Below the pieces are notes generated by a model. The model ran no database searches, was not told the origin of the DNA, and saw nothing but the letters and a program-made list of their open reading frames with translations. Of a stretch of DNA of 26,398 nucleotides, positions 6,390-14,093 are shown in pieces. The DNA lies in the NCBI GenBank assembly GCA_900548185.1, contig URJJ01000033.1, positions 1 through 26,398 on the forward strand, given 5' to 3'. The stretch comes from an uncultured Opitutales bacterium (GTDB taxonomy: Bacteria > Verrucomicrobiota > Verrucomicrobiia > Opitutales > Intestinicryptomonadaceae). Numbering within the stretch: the stretch's first letter is position 1; the number at the start of each line of letters is the position of its first letter. A program made the position numbers and the translations under genes.

Positions 6390-7049
6390 TTATTCAAATT
6401 TCACTCCCTGAAGCACGAATCCCGAATCCGACTTTTCAAGCGCGCTGCGCGCCGCCTTCAATATGCCTTCCGGCGACGAGGCGCCGCCCGTTTCTATTAC
6501 CGTTTTTCCGTTTGATTTCCAGGAGAGCTTCAGGGTTTTTTCGGAGAGGTCCATGTATTCGGCCGAGTTTATTGATATGCGCATGCCGGAGAAGTCTTCG
6601 GGGGCGGCAAGCGACGCTGCGCCGGAAAAATTTTCCAGAAATTCGCGCACATTGTAGCGGGTTGCTGAAATCCGGTAGCATTGCAGCGAGTCAATTTCCA
6701 GGTCCATCCCGCGTATGACGACGTTCAGGCGCAGCATTTCAAGCGGGTCTATTTTCAATACGGCCCTTTTTATCTTGAGAAAGCCGTTCTCCGGATATGC
6801 CTTAGGATTTGTTATGTCCATGTTGCGGATGCTCACGGTTCCGCGCGCGATATTCACAAAAATCTTGTCGGAGTTGAAGAAGAAGCCGGTTTTTTCCTCA
6901 AACTTGTTCCTTATCGCCCCGGGCGAATATATTGCAAACACCGCCGCCACAAACGCGCAGGCGGTTGCGGCCACGAGGGCTATCGAAACAAGCGTGGATA
7001 CCGCGCATCCGAGCGGGCTGCGCCTTATTATTTTCAGTGCGTCCGACAT
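6390..7049 (-). CDS. AsmA-like single-pass membrane protein, function unknown
   Basis: The protein is 219 aa. A short basic N-terminus (MSDALKIIRRS) is followed by one long hydrophobic segment (about residues 14-43). The remainder is probably periplasmic beta-strand-rich sequence. The segment ARGTVSIRNMDITNPKAYPE, followed by LKIKRAVLKIDPLEMLR, resembles the start of AsmA/DUF748-type domains, which form hydrophobic grooves and are linked to lipid transport or envelope assembly. It is much shorter than classical AsmA proteins and ends soon after GFVLQGVKFE. It sits between proA and purN with gaps of four and three bases, so it shares their transcript although no metabolic link is obvious. The family assignment rests on pattern only. 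Confidence 0.65.
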   Translation of the reverse strand: MSDALKIIRRSPLGCAVSTLVSIALVAATACAFVAAVFAIYSPGAIRNKFEEKTGFFFNSDKIFVNIARGTVSIRNMDITNPKAYPENGFLKIKRAVLKIDPLEMLRLNVVIRGMDLEIDSLQCYRISATRYNVREFLENFSGAASLAAPEDFSGMRISINSAEYMDLSEKTLKLSWKSNGKTVIETGGASSPEGILKAARSALEKSDSGFVLQGVKFE

Positions 7050-7053
7050 CCTG

Positions 7054-8313
7054 TCAGCCCCTGAGCTGGCCGTTCCCGGTGATTTCGTACTTGTATGAGC
7101 ATAGCTCTTCGAGGCCCATGGGGCCGCGCGCGTGGAGCTTGTCTGTGGAAATGCCTATCTCCGCGCCGAGGCCGAACTCAAATCCGTCGGTGAAGCGCGT
7201 TGAGGCGTTCCAATAGACGCAGGAGGAGTCCACGCCGCTTAAGAACTTGCGCGCTTCGGCCTCGGATTCCGTGACGATGGCGTCGGAGTGACCGGACGAG
7301 TGGGCGTTTATAAAGCGGATTGCCTCGTCAGTATCCTCCACAAATTTTGCGGAAATGACGAGGTCGCTGTATTCCTCGAAGAAGTCGTCCTCCGACGCTT
7401 CCACAGTTTTTACGCCGTTTTCTGAGAGGAACTTTGCGGCCTCCGCATCCGCCCTTATTTCGACGCCGTTTTCTGCAAGCTCCGCCGCCGCCTTGAGGAA
7501 TGCGGGGGCCGCGCGGCGCGAGGCCAGGAGGTTTTCGGCGGCGTTGCACGTCCCCGGGCGCTGGCATTTCGCGTTCACAGCGATGGCGGCCGCCATTTCG
7601 GGGTTGGCTGATTCGTCTATATAGATATGGCAGACGCCCTTGTAATGCTTGATTACGGGGATGCTTGAGTTTTCGACTACAAAGCGTATGAGCTTTTCGC
7701 CCCCACGGGGGATTACGCAGTGTATGAGGGAGTCCAGCTTAAGCAGGGTGTTCATCGCCGCCCTGTCGCTTGTGGGGATGGCCTGGACGCACCGCCTGTC
7801 AAGCCCCGCGTCTTCCAGCGCGCGCGACACGAGCCCGGCCAGGAATGCGTTTGAATTGAACGCTTCGCTGCCCCCGCGCAGTATTGAAGCGTTGCCGCTT
7901 TTAAGGCAGAGCGCCGCGCAGTCCACGGTGACGTTGGGCCTGCTTTCGTAGATTATGGCTATAACGCCTATGGGGGTGCGGACCTTCCTTATTTCAAGCC
8001 CGTTGGGCCTGCGGACGGTTGAAATGGCGGTCCCCACGGGGTCCGGAAGGGCGGCCACCTGGCGCACTCCGTCTGCCATGGCGGCTATCCTTTTGGGGTT
8101 TAGCGCGAGCCTGTCGCGGAAGGCGTTCGATATTCCTTCGGCCGCGGCGAGATCCTTTGCGTTTTCCTCGATTATCCGGCCGGCGTTTTCCTCTATGAGC
8201 GACGCAAGGCGAAGGAGGGCCGCGTTTTTTGCGCCCTCGGAGGCGGTGGCGAGCTTCAGGGAGGCTTCGCGCGCCCCCGATGCAATATTTTTTACAGTCT
8301 CTTCCAAATTCAT
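7054..8313 (-). CDS. proA: Glutamate-5-semialdehyde dehydrogenase (gamma-glutamyl phosphate reductase)
   Basis: The protein is 419 aa, the usual ProA length. It reduces gamma-glutamyl phosphate to glutamate-5-semialdehyde with NADPH, the second step of proline synthesis, in the cytoplasm. It has the aldehyde-dehydrogenase fold with catalytic Cys256 in NAKCQRPGTCNAAENLL. IGVIAIIYESRPNVTVD, LKSGNASILRGGSEA and the C-terminal GAEIGISTDKLHARGPMGLE are all ProA hallmarks. The ATG at 8313 overlaps the stop of the upstream kinase gene as ATGA, indicating translational coupling. The frame is open 25 codons further upstream, but that part is a shadow of the kinase. No proB is present in the window. 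Confidence 0.97.
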   Translation of the reverse strand: MNLEETVKNIASGAREASLKLATASEGAKNAALLRLASLIEENAGRIIEENAKDLAAAEGISNAFRDRLALNPKRIAAMADGVRQVAALPDPVGTAISTVRRPNGLEIRKVRTPIGVIAIIYESRPNVTVDCAALCLKSGNASILRGGSEAFNSNAFLAGLVSRALEDAGLDRRCVQAIPTSDRAAMNTLLKLDSLIHCVIPRGGEKLIRFVVENSSIPVIKHYKGVCHIYIDESANPEMAAAIAVNAKCQRPGTCNAAENLLASRRAAPAFLKAAAELAENGVEIRADAEAAKFLSENGVKTVEASEDDFFEEYSDLVISAKFVEDTDEAIRFINAHSSGHSDAIVTESEAEARKFLSGVDSSCVYWNASTRFTDGFEFGLGAEIGISTDKLHARGPMGLEELCSYKYEITGNGQLRG

Positions 8314-9221
8314 ACCGCTGTAATCTTTCTGATATGCTCCTCGCGCGCCTCGACTTCCGCAAGGCCCGACTCTTCGAGCTTGTAGCATGAGAACGACTCC
8401 ACCGTAATCGAGGCGGCGGCGGTTCCCGCGAGCATCGCGCGCTTTATGGTTTCAAAGTCGGTTGAGCCCGCGCCCGCCATGTAGCCTGCGAGCGCCCCCG
8501 CAAACGAGTCGCCCGCGCCTGTCGGGTCGTGGAGCGCGCGCACCGGATAGGCGGGCAGCGTGAAAAACCCGTCCGCGTGGAAGAGCATCGCGCCGTGCTC
8601 GCCCTTCTTTATTATTACGGACTTTGCGCCCATTTCGCGCAGGAGGTCGCCGCAGAGAATGAGGTTGTTTTCATTCGCGAGCTGCCGGGCTTCAGAGTCG
8701 TTTAAAATGAGGATGTCGGCGCGTTTTATCAGCTCCCGCAGGGGCTTGTTGGCTATCTCTATCCACAGGTTCATCGTGTCGAGGATGACGAACCTTGGGG
8801 ACTCCATCTTGTCGAGGACTTTCGCCTGGACGGACGGGTCTATGTTGCCGAGGAGAACGAACGGGCAGTTCCGGAGCGCTTCGGGGATTTTCGGGTCGTA
8901 GTTTTCATAGACGTTCACCCGCACTTCGAGGGTGTCGCGCTCGTTGAAATTGTTGCAGTACTTTCCGCGCCAGAAAAACGTCTGCCCTTCGCTTTTTATT
9001 TCGAGGCCGCGTATGTCTATGCCGCGCGCGCTGAGGCGCCTTATGTCGTCCTGCTTGAAGTCTCCGCCGACCACGCCGACCATCTTTGTGGGCGCGAAAA
9101 AGGAGCTGGCGAGCGCGGCGTAGGATGCGGAGCCGCCGAGGATGTAGTCCGCCTTGTCAAAGGGTGTTTCGATGCAGTCGTACGCGACGCTGCCGAAAAC
9201 TAAAACGCTATTTTCTTCCAT
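8310..9221 (-). CDS. PfkB-family carbohydrate/nucleoside kinase
   Basis: The protein is 303 aa, in the ribokinase/PfkB fold. The N-terminal strand VLVFGSVAYD, the substrate-binding GGSASYAALASSFF (about 29-42), and the C-terminal signature DPTGAGDSFAGALAGYMAG (from 232) with catalytic base Asp238 and the anion hole are clear. ILDTMNLW and LILNDSEARQLA also match the family's middle strands. The small lid region and the sequence around residues 80-100 do not identify the substrate. Candidates are a sugar, adenosine or another nucleoside. It is the first gene of the kinase-proA-AsmA-purN operon and its stop overlaps the proA start. A weak AAGG lies upstream of the ATG. A terminator of the preceding GH92 gene lies just upstream, so this gene probably has its own promoter. 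Confidence 0.88.
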   Translation of the reverse strand: MEENSVLVFGSVAYDCIETPFDKADYILGGSASYAALASSFFAPTKMVGVVGGDFKQDDIRRLSARGIDIRGLEIKSEGQTFFWRGKYCNNFNERDTLEVRVNVYENYDPKIPEALRNCPFVLLGNIDPSVQAKVLDKMESPRFVILDTMNLWIEIANKPLRELIKRADILILNDSEARQLANENNLILCGDLLREMGAKSVIIKKGEHGAMLFHADGFFTLPAYPVRALHDPTGAGDSFAGALAGYMAGAGSTDFETIKRAMLAGTAAASITVESFSCYKLEESGLAEVEAREEHIRKITAV

Positions 9222-9259
9222 TGTCTGCCAACCTTAGCCCGGGGCCGGGCGTTTTCAAC

Positions 9260-9294
9260 AAAAAAGAGGGCGGGGGGAGTTTGCCCCCCCGCCC
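9260..9294 (-). terminator. Strong intrinsic terminator of the GH92 gene
   Basis: On the minus strand GGGCGGGGGG pairs with CCCCCCGCCC across a six-base loop, followed by TCTTTTTT. It lies nine bases after the GH92 stop. Confidence 0.9.
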
Positions 9295-9302
9295 GGAAGG
9301 CG

Positions 9303-11513
9303 TCATTTGCCCGAGGGGGAATCTGTCATTTCAAACACGAGGCTCGCGCCGCGCAGGAGGTCCGAATGCGAGATTGTCCCCGAGTCAAGCGGCTTGCCGT
9401 CCAGAAGGACGCGCCCGACGTACTTGTTCTTTTCGGAGAGGTTTTTCGCCGTCATTTCAAAGGTCTTTCCGCCGCCCATGTCGATTTTTGCCGACGGGAC
9501 CTGCGGCGCCCCAAGAACGTACTCGCCCGAGGCCGGGTCGAGCGGGTAGAAGCCGAGGGCGCTGAAGGCGTACCAGGCGCTCATCTGGCCGCAGTCGTCG
9601 TTGCCGCATAGGCCGTCGGGGCGGTTCTGGTAGAACTTGTCGCATATTTCGCGGACCAGCTCCTGCGTGCGCCAGGGGCGGCCTGCGACGGCGAAGAGGT
9701 AGGCTACGTGGTGGCTCGGCTCGTTGCCGTGGGCGTACTGGCCTATCAGTCCGGTGACGTCCGCCGCAAAGCCCGCGCCCTCCACCTTTTCGGGCATCTC
9801 AAAGAGCTTCGAGAGCGCGTTTGCGAAATTTTCCGCCCCGCCGAAGAGGCCCATGAGGCCCTCCTCGTCGTGCTGGACGTGCCAGGTGTACTGGAGGGCG
9901 TTGCCCTCTATGTAGTCGCGGCCGCATCCGCCCGCGCTGGGAAATGCGAAGGGGCTGAACGGCTCGCGCCAGGCCCCGGACGAGTCCCTCCCGCGCATGA
10001 AGCCGGACTCCCTGTCGAACAGGTTTTTGTAGGACATGGCCCGCTTTGCAAAGCGCCGCGCCTGCTCCTCATCCCCAGCCGCCTTGGCGAGGATTGAGAC
10101 GCAGTGGTCGTCGTAGGCGGATTCGAGCGTGCGGGCCACGGAGGCTCCTCGGGTCTTGTCGAAGGGGAAGTAGCCCAGCTTTTCGTAAAGCGGCCAGTTC
10201 GACTGCCTGTACTCGCCCTCGGAGGACTTCTTCGCCGCCTCAAAGGCCCTTTTTGCGTCAACCGGGATGCCCTTGACGACGGCTTCGGCCAGGACTGGAA
10301 TCGAATGGTTTGCTATCATGCAGTAGTTTTCGACGCCCCAGAGGGTCCAGATGGGGAGCCTCCCGGCCGCGTCGAAGTGCAGGAGCATGGAGTTTGCAAA
10401 GTCGGCCACTGCGTCAGGGGCGGCAATCGTATAGAACGGGTGGGCGGCGCGGAATGTGTCCCAGAGCGAAAATGTCGTGAAGTAGCGCCCGGTTGGGGAG
10501 GATGCCACGCGCCCGTCGGCCCCCCTGTACCTGCCGTCGACGTCGGCGATGTTGTTGGGTTGTATGAAAAGGTGGTAGAGGGATGTGTAGAAATTCTCCT
10601 TCTGCACGCGGTCGCCGCCGATTCGAACCCTTGAGAAGACGTCCTCCCAGCGCCTGCCGGCGGCGTCCCGCACCGCGTCGAAATCCCAGCCGGGGATTTC
10701 TGCGGCGAGGTTTGCCTTCGCCCCCTCAACACTCACTGACGACAGGCCGATTTTCACTATCAGCTCGTCGCCGGGGGACATGCCGAAATCTATCGCATAT
10801 ATTTCCCCCGCGCCCTCCCCGGGGTCGCCTTCGAGCTTCTGGGCGCTCTTTACAGGGCGGCTGAATTCGAGCGCGTAGAACACCTCGCGCTCCACCCACA
10901 TCTTTGGCCTGCGGCTTCCCGTAAGCATTGAGGGCGTTTCAAATGCGGACTGCGAGGAGAGGCTGTGGTAGGTCTTGCGCCCCGAAGTCACGCCGTGGCG
11001 GAAGTCGGCGAGGAGCCTCGGCGCCGGGCCTCCGTACCTTATGCGGTATATCGCGGCCCTCTCTGTGGCGGAAATTTCGACGGAGGCCTTTGCGTCGTCG
11101 AGGAACACTTCGTAGTGGCCGGGCGAGGCCCTCTCGCTTTTTTTGGAGAAAGAGCTTTTGAAGTTTTCGGTTTTCTGCGACGCGTCAAACGGCATTATCG
11201 CCGCGTCGCCCAGGTCCCCGACTCCGGTGCCGTTTAGGTGTGTCTGCGAGAATCGGACTATTTCGGAGTCCTCATAGTTGTAGCCGGAGCAGTAGCGCCA
11301 CCCTCCGACCCCCGTGTCGGGCGAAGCCTGCACCATCCCGAACGGGACGCACGCCCCGGGGAAAGTGTGGCCGTGGTAGGCCGTTCCGATGAAGGGGTTT
11401 GCGTAGCCGGCGAGGCTCTCCGGTTCGGGGCTTTGCGCCTCGGGGGCGGATGAGCATGAAAAAAGGAGCGCCGCGGCGGCTGCGGCGCAGGCTGTGCGTA
11501 TGGGTGTCGTCAT
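9303..11513 (-). CDS. GH92 alpha-mannosidase, lipoprotein
   Basis: The protein is 736 aa, the usual length of GH92 calcium-dependent exo-alpha-mannosidases that trim mannose from N-glycans and yeast mannan. The N-terminus has a signal peptide ending in a lipobox (LLFS-C), so it is probably anchored to a membrane and faces outward. Family hallmarks run the full length: YANPFIGTAYHGHTFPGACV, FSQTHLNGTGVGDLGD, FSLWDTFRAAHPFYT, YIEGNALQYTWHVQHD (the region of the general acid), and GNDDCGQMSAWYAFSALGFY from residue 637 with the catalytic-base Asp pair. NEPSHHVAYLF is also present. ATG 11513 was chosen because it places the lipobox correctly; the frame extends upstream without support. There is no Shine-Dalgarno and TATAT abuts the ATG. 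It is divergent from a NagA-type gene. Confidence 0.95.
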   Translation of the reverse strand: MTTPIRTACAAAAAALLFSCSSAPEAQSPEPESLAGYANPFIGTAYHGHTFPGACVPFGMVQASPDTGVGGWRYCSGYNYEDSEIVRFSQTHLNGTGVGDLGDAAIMPFDASQKTENFKSSFSKKSERASPGHYEVFLDDAKASVEISATERAAIYRIRYGGPAPRLLADFRHGVTSGRKTYHSLSSQSAFETPSMLTGSRRPKMWVEREVFYALEFSRPVKSAQKLEGDPGEGAGEIYAIDFGMSPGDELIVKIGLSSVSVEGAKANLAAEIPGWDFDAVRDAAGRRWEDVFSRVRIGGDRVQKENFYTSLYHLFIQPNNIADVDGRYRGADGRVASSPTGRYFTTFSLWDTFRAAHPFYTIAAPDAVADFANSMLLHFDAAGRLPIWTLWGVENYCMIANHSIPVLAEAVVKGIPVDAKRAFEAAKKSSEGEYRQSNWPLYEKLGYFPFDKTRGASVARTLESAYDDHCVSILAKAAGDEEQARRFAKRAMSYKNLFDRESGFMRGRDSSGAWREPFSPFAFPSAGGCGRDYIEGNALQYTWHVQHDEEGLMGLFGGAENFANALSKLFEMPEKVEGAGFAADVTGLIGQYAHGNEPSHHVAYLFAVAGRPWRTQELVREICDKFYQNRPDGLCGNDDCGQMSAWYAFSALGFYPLDPASGEYVLGAPQVPSAKIDMGGGKTFEMTAKNLSEKNKYVGRVLLDGKPLDSGTISHSDLLRGASLVFEMTDSPSGK

Positions 11514-11574
11514 ATATAAGGGATTGAAAGAAAGGCGAATAGCCAAACGGGCGGCGTTTGTAAACATTAAAAAA

Positions 11575-11602
11575 TTGAAAACGGGCGCGGGCGGGCTACA
11601 AT
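11575..11602 (+). promoter_or_regulatory. Sigma70-like promoter of the nagA-type gene
   Basis: TTGAAA (11575-11580), a 16-base spacer, and TACAAT (11597-11602). The predicted transcription start near 11609 leaves about ten bases before the ATG at 11619, with no Shine-Dalgarno. Each hexamer differs from consensus at one or two positions. Confidence 0.65.
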
Positions 11603-11618
11603 CGCGCCACATAAAGAC

Positions 11619-12767
11619 ATGGATTCGCTTCTTATAAAAAACGCCCGCCTCCCCGAGGGGGCGTGCGGGGCTCCGTTTGGCGACGTGGCTTCGTCGGGCG
11701 GCGTAATAACCTACGTGGGGCCGAAATTCACAGGTTCCGCGCGGCGCGTCCTGGACGCCGGCGGGGAGCTGCTGCTTCCGGGATTTGTCGACATACACTT
11801 CCACGGCGCGGCGGGATGCGACTTTTGCGACGCCGATTTCGAGGGCCTCCTTTCTATCGCAAACCGCAGGCTCGCCGAGGGCGTAACAACCGCGGTTCCT
11901 GCCACGCTCACCCTCCCCGAAGGGCGGCTGCGCGGGGCGTTTGAAACGGCCGCCCGCTACTGCGGCGCCGGCTCCCCGTTTTGCAGGATTCCCGGAATAC
12001 ACCTCGAAGGCCCCTTTATAAACCGTGAAATGGCCGGGGCCCAGAATCCGGAGTTTGCGCGCGCCCCCGACATCGGGATGGTGCGCAGGCTGTCGTCGGC
12101 CTTCAAGATTCTCAAGGTTTCGTACTCGCCGGAGCTCGACCCGGGCTGCTCGTTTTTGCGCGCGCTCGTTGAGGATGGGATAGCGCCCTCATGCGCCCAC
12201 TCGTGCGCCGGATTCGCCGAGTTTGAACGCGCCCGCGCCTTTGGCCTGCGCGGCATAACCCACTTCGGAAACCGCCTTGGCCCGCTTTCTCCGCGCGATA
12301 TTGGAGCCCTGGGGGCCGGCCTTTTGTTTGACGACGTAAGCTGCGAGATAATCGCCGACATGGTGCACCTGTCTTGCGACATGCTGCGCCTCGTCTTTGC
12401 CAAAAAGCCTCTTTCGCGGATAATCCTCATAACCGACGCCATGCGGGCCTCCTGGATGCCCGACGGCACATACTCGCTCGGCGGGCTCGGGGTTGACGTG
12501 CGCCGCGGCGAGGCCCGGCTCGTTTCCGGGGGCGCCCTCGCGGGGAGCGTGCTTAAAATGAACGAGGCCCTGCGCAACGCGTGCGCGGTTTCGGGCGTGC
12601 CGCCGGAGAGGCTGTGGCCCGTTTCCTCGCTCAACGCGGCCTCGTCTCTGGGGATCCCGCTCACGGGGAAGATTGCGGAGGGGTGGGCTGCCGATTTCGC
12701 GCTCCTTTCCGGGGATTTCCGGGTGCTTAAAACGGTGGTTGCGGGGGAGGTCAGGTTTTGCGCCTGA
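11619..12767 (+). CDS. nagA: N-acetylglucosamine-6-phosphate deacetylase (NagA-type)
   Basis: The protein is 382 aa, the usual NagA length. The enzyme removes acetate from GlcNAc-6-phosphate in amino-sugar and cell-wall recycling, in the cytoplasm. It has the amidohydrolase TIM barrel: PGFVDIHFHG with His60 and His62, GIHLEGPFIN with metal ligand Glu130, His194 in SCAHSC, His215 in GITHFGN, His250 in ADMVHLS, and catalytic Asp273 in LITDAM. The spacing of Glu130, His194, His215 and Asp273 matches the known NagA ligands and base. The HxH pair suggests a two-metal variant. The usual THLFNAM is altered to THFGNRL. No nagB or PTS gene is nearby. It is divergent from a GH92 mannosidase, so both may serve host glycan use. 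Confidence 0.92.
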   Translation: MDSLLIKNARLPEGACGAPFGDVASSGGVITYVGPKFTGSARRVLDAGGELLLPGFVDIHFHGAAGCDFCDADFEGLLSIANRRLAEGVTTAVPATLTLPEGRLRGAFETAARYCGAGSPFCRIPGIHLEGPFINREMAGAQNPEFARAPDIGMVRRLSSAFKILKVSYSPELDPGCSFLRALVEDGIAPSCAHSCAGFAEFERARAFGLRGITHFGNRLGPLSPRDIGALGAGLLFDDVSCEIIADMVHLSCDMLRLVFAKKPLSRIILITDAMRASWMPDGTYSLGGLGVDVRRGEARLVSGGALAGSVLKMNEALRNACAVSGVPPERLWPVSSLNAASSLGIPLTGKIAEGWAADFALLSGDFRVLKTVVAGEVRFCA

Positions 12768-12849
12768 TTTCCTGCGGGGGCGGAAAGTTTTACTATCGGC
12801 ATGCGGGGATTTTTCCGATATTAGCCTATTGAAAATCCCAAATTCAGAT

Positions 12850-13092
12850 ATGGAAAAAACTCCCGCCACAGTCACCCTTTCCCTGACGCTCTCTCGCGAA
12901 ATCGCCCGCATCGCATCCCGCGAGGCACACAGGGCCTTTGCCGGGGACGTGTCGGCATTTTTCGCCCACGCGGCGCTCGTGGCGTCCTCGTGCGGAATGT
13001 GCAGGAATTACGCGCCTAAAATCGAGATAGACGTCAGCAATTTTAACGGCGAAAATAACGGCGTCGTAAACCAGAACACATCTTCCGTCTGA
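12850..13092 (+). CDS. Small ribbon-helix-helix-like protein
   Basis: The protein is 80 aa. Its first half resembles an RHH DNA-binding fold: a strand (TVTLSLTLS), a helix (REIARIASREAHR), a turn, and a second helix (VSAFFAHAALVA). The tail contains CGMC and then a polar, Asn-rich end. I cannot name a family with confidence. Support for it being a real gene comes from an intrinsic terminator starting immediately after its stop and from a start context (GATATGG) like other SD-less genes here. It might be an autoregulator or part of an unrecognised pair; no toxin-like partner is adjacent. The frame is open further upstream, but that part is a shadow of the deacetylase gene. Confidence 0.55.
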   Translation: MEKTPATVTLSLTLSREIARIASREAHRAFAGDVSAFFAHAALVASSCGMCRNYAPKIEIDVSNFNGENNGVVNQNTSSV

Positions 13093-13111
13093 TTCCGGCC
13101 GGAACTTTTTT
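13093..13111 (+). terminator. Intrinsic terminator directly after the small gene
   Basis: TTCCGGCCGGAA is a perfect palindrome (TTCC stem, GGCC loop or shorter), followed by C and seven T. It begins at the base after the stop codon. Confidence 0.7.
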
Positions 13112-13148
13112 GAATGTGTGGCGCGTCCGCAGATGATGGCGCTTCTGG

Positions 13149-14093
13149 TCATTTTGCGCGCCCCGGGCGGCGTGCGGGCCGCAATATTTTAAGCAGGGCG
13201 TCGTCCTTTGCCTTCGCCTCTATTTCGCATATGTAGGGGATGCCGAAGGAGGGCGGCGGCGCGCAGAAGTCCGAATGGCTGCGGGGCTCTTCGGGGGATT
13301 TTGACTCCGCGAAGTGGAAGACCGGCGCGAATCCGCCCCACGTTTTCAGGCACCTTTCAAATGCCTCCCTCTCGGAGAGGGCGCACGGGTTGCATTTGCG
13401 GTGCAGAAAATCGAGCGCGACAGGTATGCCGAAGGGCTCCAGAAATTCGAGGAGGGCCGATACCGTCCAATGCCCCCTGTCCTCGTTTTCAATCGAAAGC
13501 CTGGACCTGGCCGCAGGCGACAGGGCGTCCAGCCCCGCCTTGAAGTCGGCCGCAAAATCCCGCCCTGACGGGGAGGAATTCATGTGGATATTTATGGGCG
13601 CTTCGGGCGTCCGGGGAAGACCCAAGAGGTCCATGAAGGCTGAATGGAGGTTTATGTCGCGCACAGAATTTTCCCGCACTGCGGGGGAGCGGGAGGCGAT
13701 TACGTCGTACTGCCCGGGGTGCATCGAAAGCGATATTCCGAATTCCGAGGCGGCCCTCCCGCGGCCTTTCAGCTCTTCTGAAATTTCCGGAAAGTCCGGG
13801 AGGCCCGTGAAATCCAGGCGCAGTTCAGGATGGCTCATAAGCGGGAATACCGACGAGCTAATCCTGTGGTGGCGGATGCCGCTTTCGCCGCAGAATTCCA
13901 GAATCTTCCGGAGCGTCCGGCAGTTGTGGAGCACGGTTTTTGAAACGGCTGCGGCCTTTCCGGCTGCGGTTTTCCCGCGCATCCCGGCAAGCGTGAGGCC
14001 CCGGAACGACACCCCGCGCCTTTTAAGCGCATTTGATATGCAGCAGAATCCCGCCGTTATTTCAGGGGCAACGTATTTTGAGCTCTGTTTCAA
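13149..14093 (-). CDS. uvsE: UV-damage endonuclease (UvdE/UvsE family)
   Basis: The protein is 314 aa. The UVDE TIM barrel nicks DNA 5' of cyclobutane dimers, 6-4 photoproducts and some abasic sites. Family blocks are easy to read in order: GFCCISNAL near the N-terminus, HHRISSSVFPL, LSMHPGQYDVI, INIHMNSS, SRLSIENEDRGHWTV, IPVALDFLHRKCNP, FHFAESKSP and CEIEAKAKDDALLKI. The metal-ligand His, Glu and Asp positions all appear to be kept. No ATG lies before the conserved GFCC block; the best start is a TTG at 14091-14093, which overlaps the 3' end of the upstream epimerase gene by 32 bases. This implies translational coupling. I see no Shine-Dalgarno. Confidence 0.93.
   Translation of the reverse strand: MKQSSKYVAPEITAGFCCISNALKRRGVSFRGLTLAGMRGKTAAGKAAAVSKTVLHNCRTLRKILEFCGESGIRHHRISSSVFPLMSHPELRLDFTGLPDFPEISEELKGRGRAASEFGISLSMHPGQYDVIASRSPAVRENSVRDINLHSAFMDLLGLPRTPEAPINIHMNSSPSGRDFAADFKAGLDALSPAARSRLSIENEDRGHWTVSALLEFLEPFGIPVALDFLHRKCNPCALSEREAFERCLKTWGGFAPVFHFAESKSPEEPRSHSDFCAPPPSFGIPYICEIEAKAKDDALLKILRPARRPGRAK

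Noticed and set aside
8314..8388. A 25-codon N-terminal extension of proA
   Set aside because: It is antisense-free but lies wholly inside the kinase gene in another frame; the ATGA overlap gives the natural start.
10619..10634. ATTCGAACCC, resembling a tRNA T-arm
   Set aside because: It lies inside the GH92 coding sequence and no acceptor or anticodon stems surround it.
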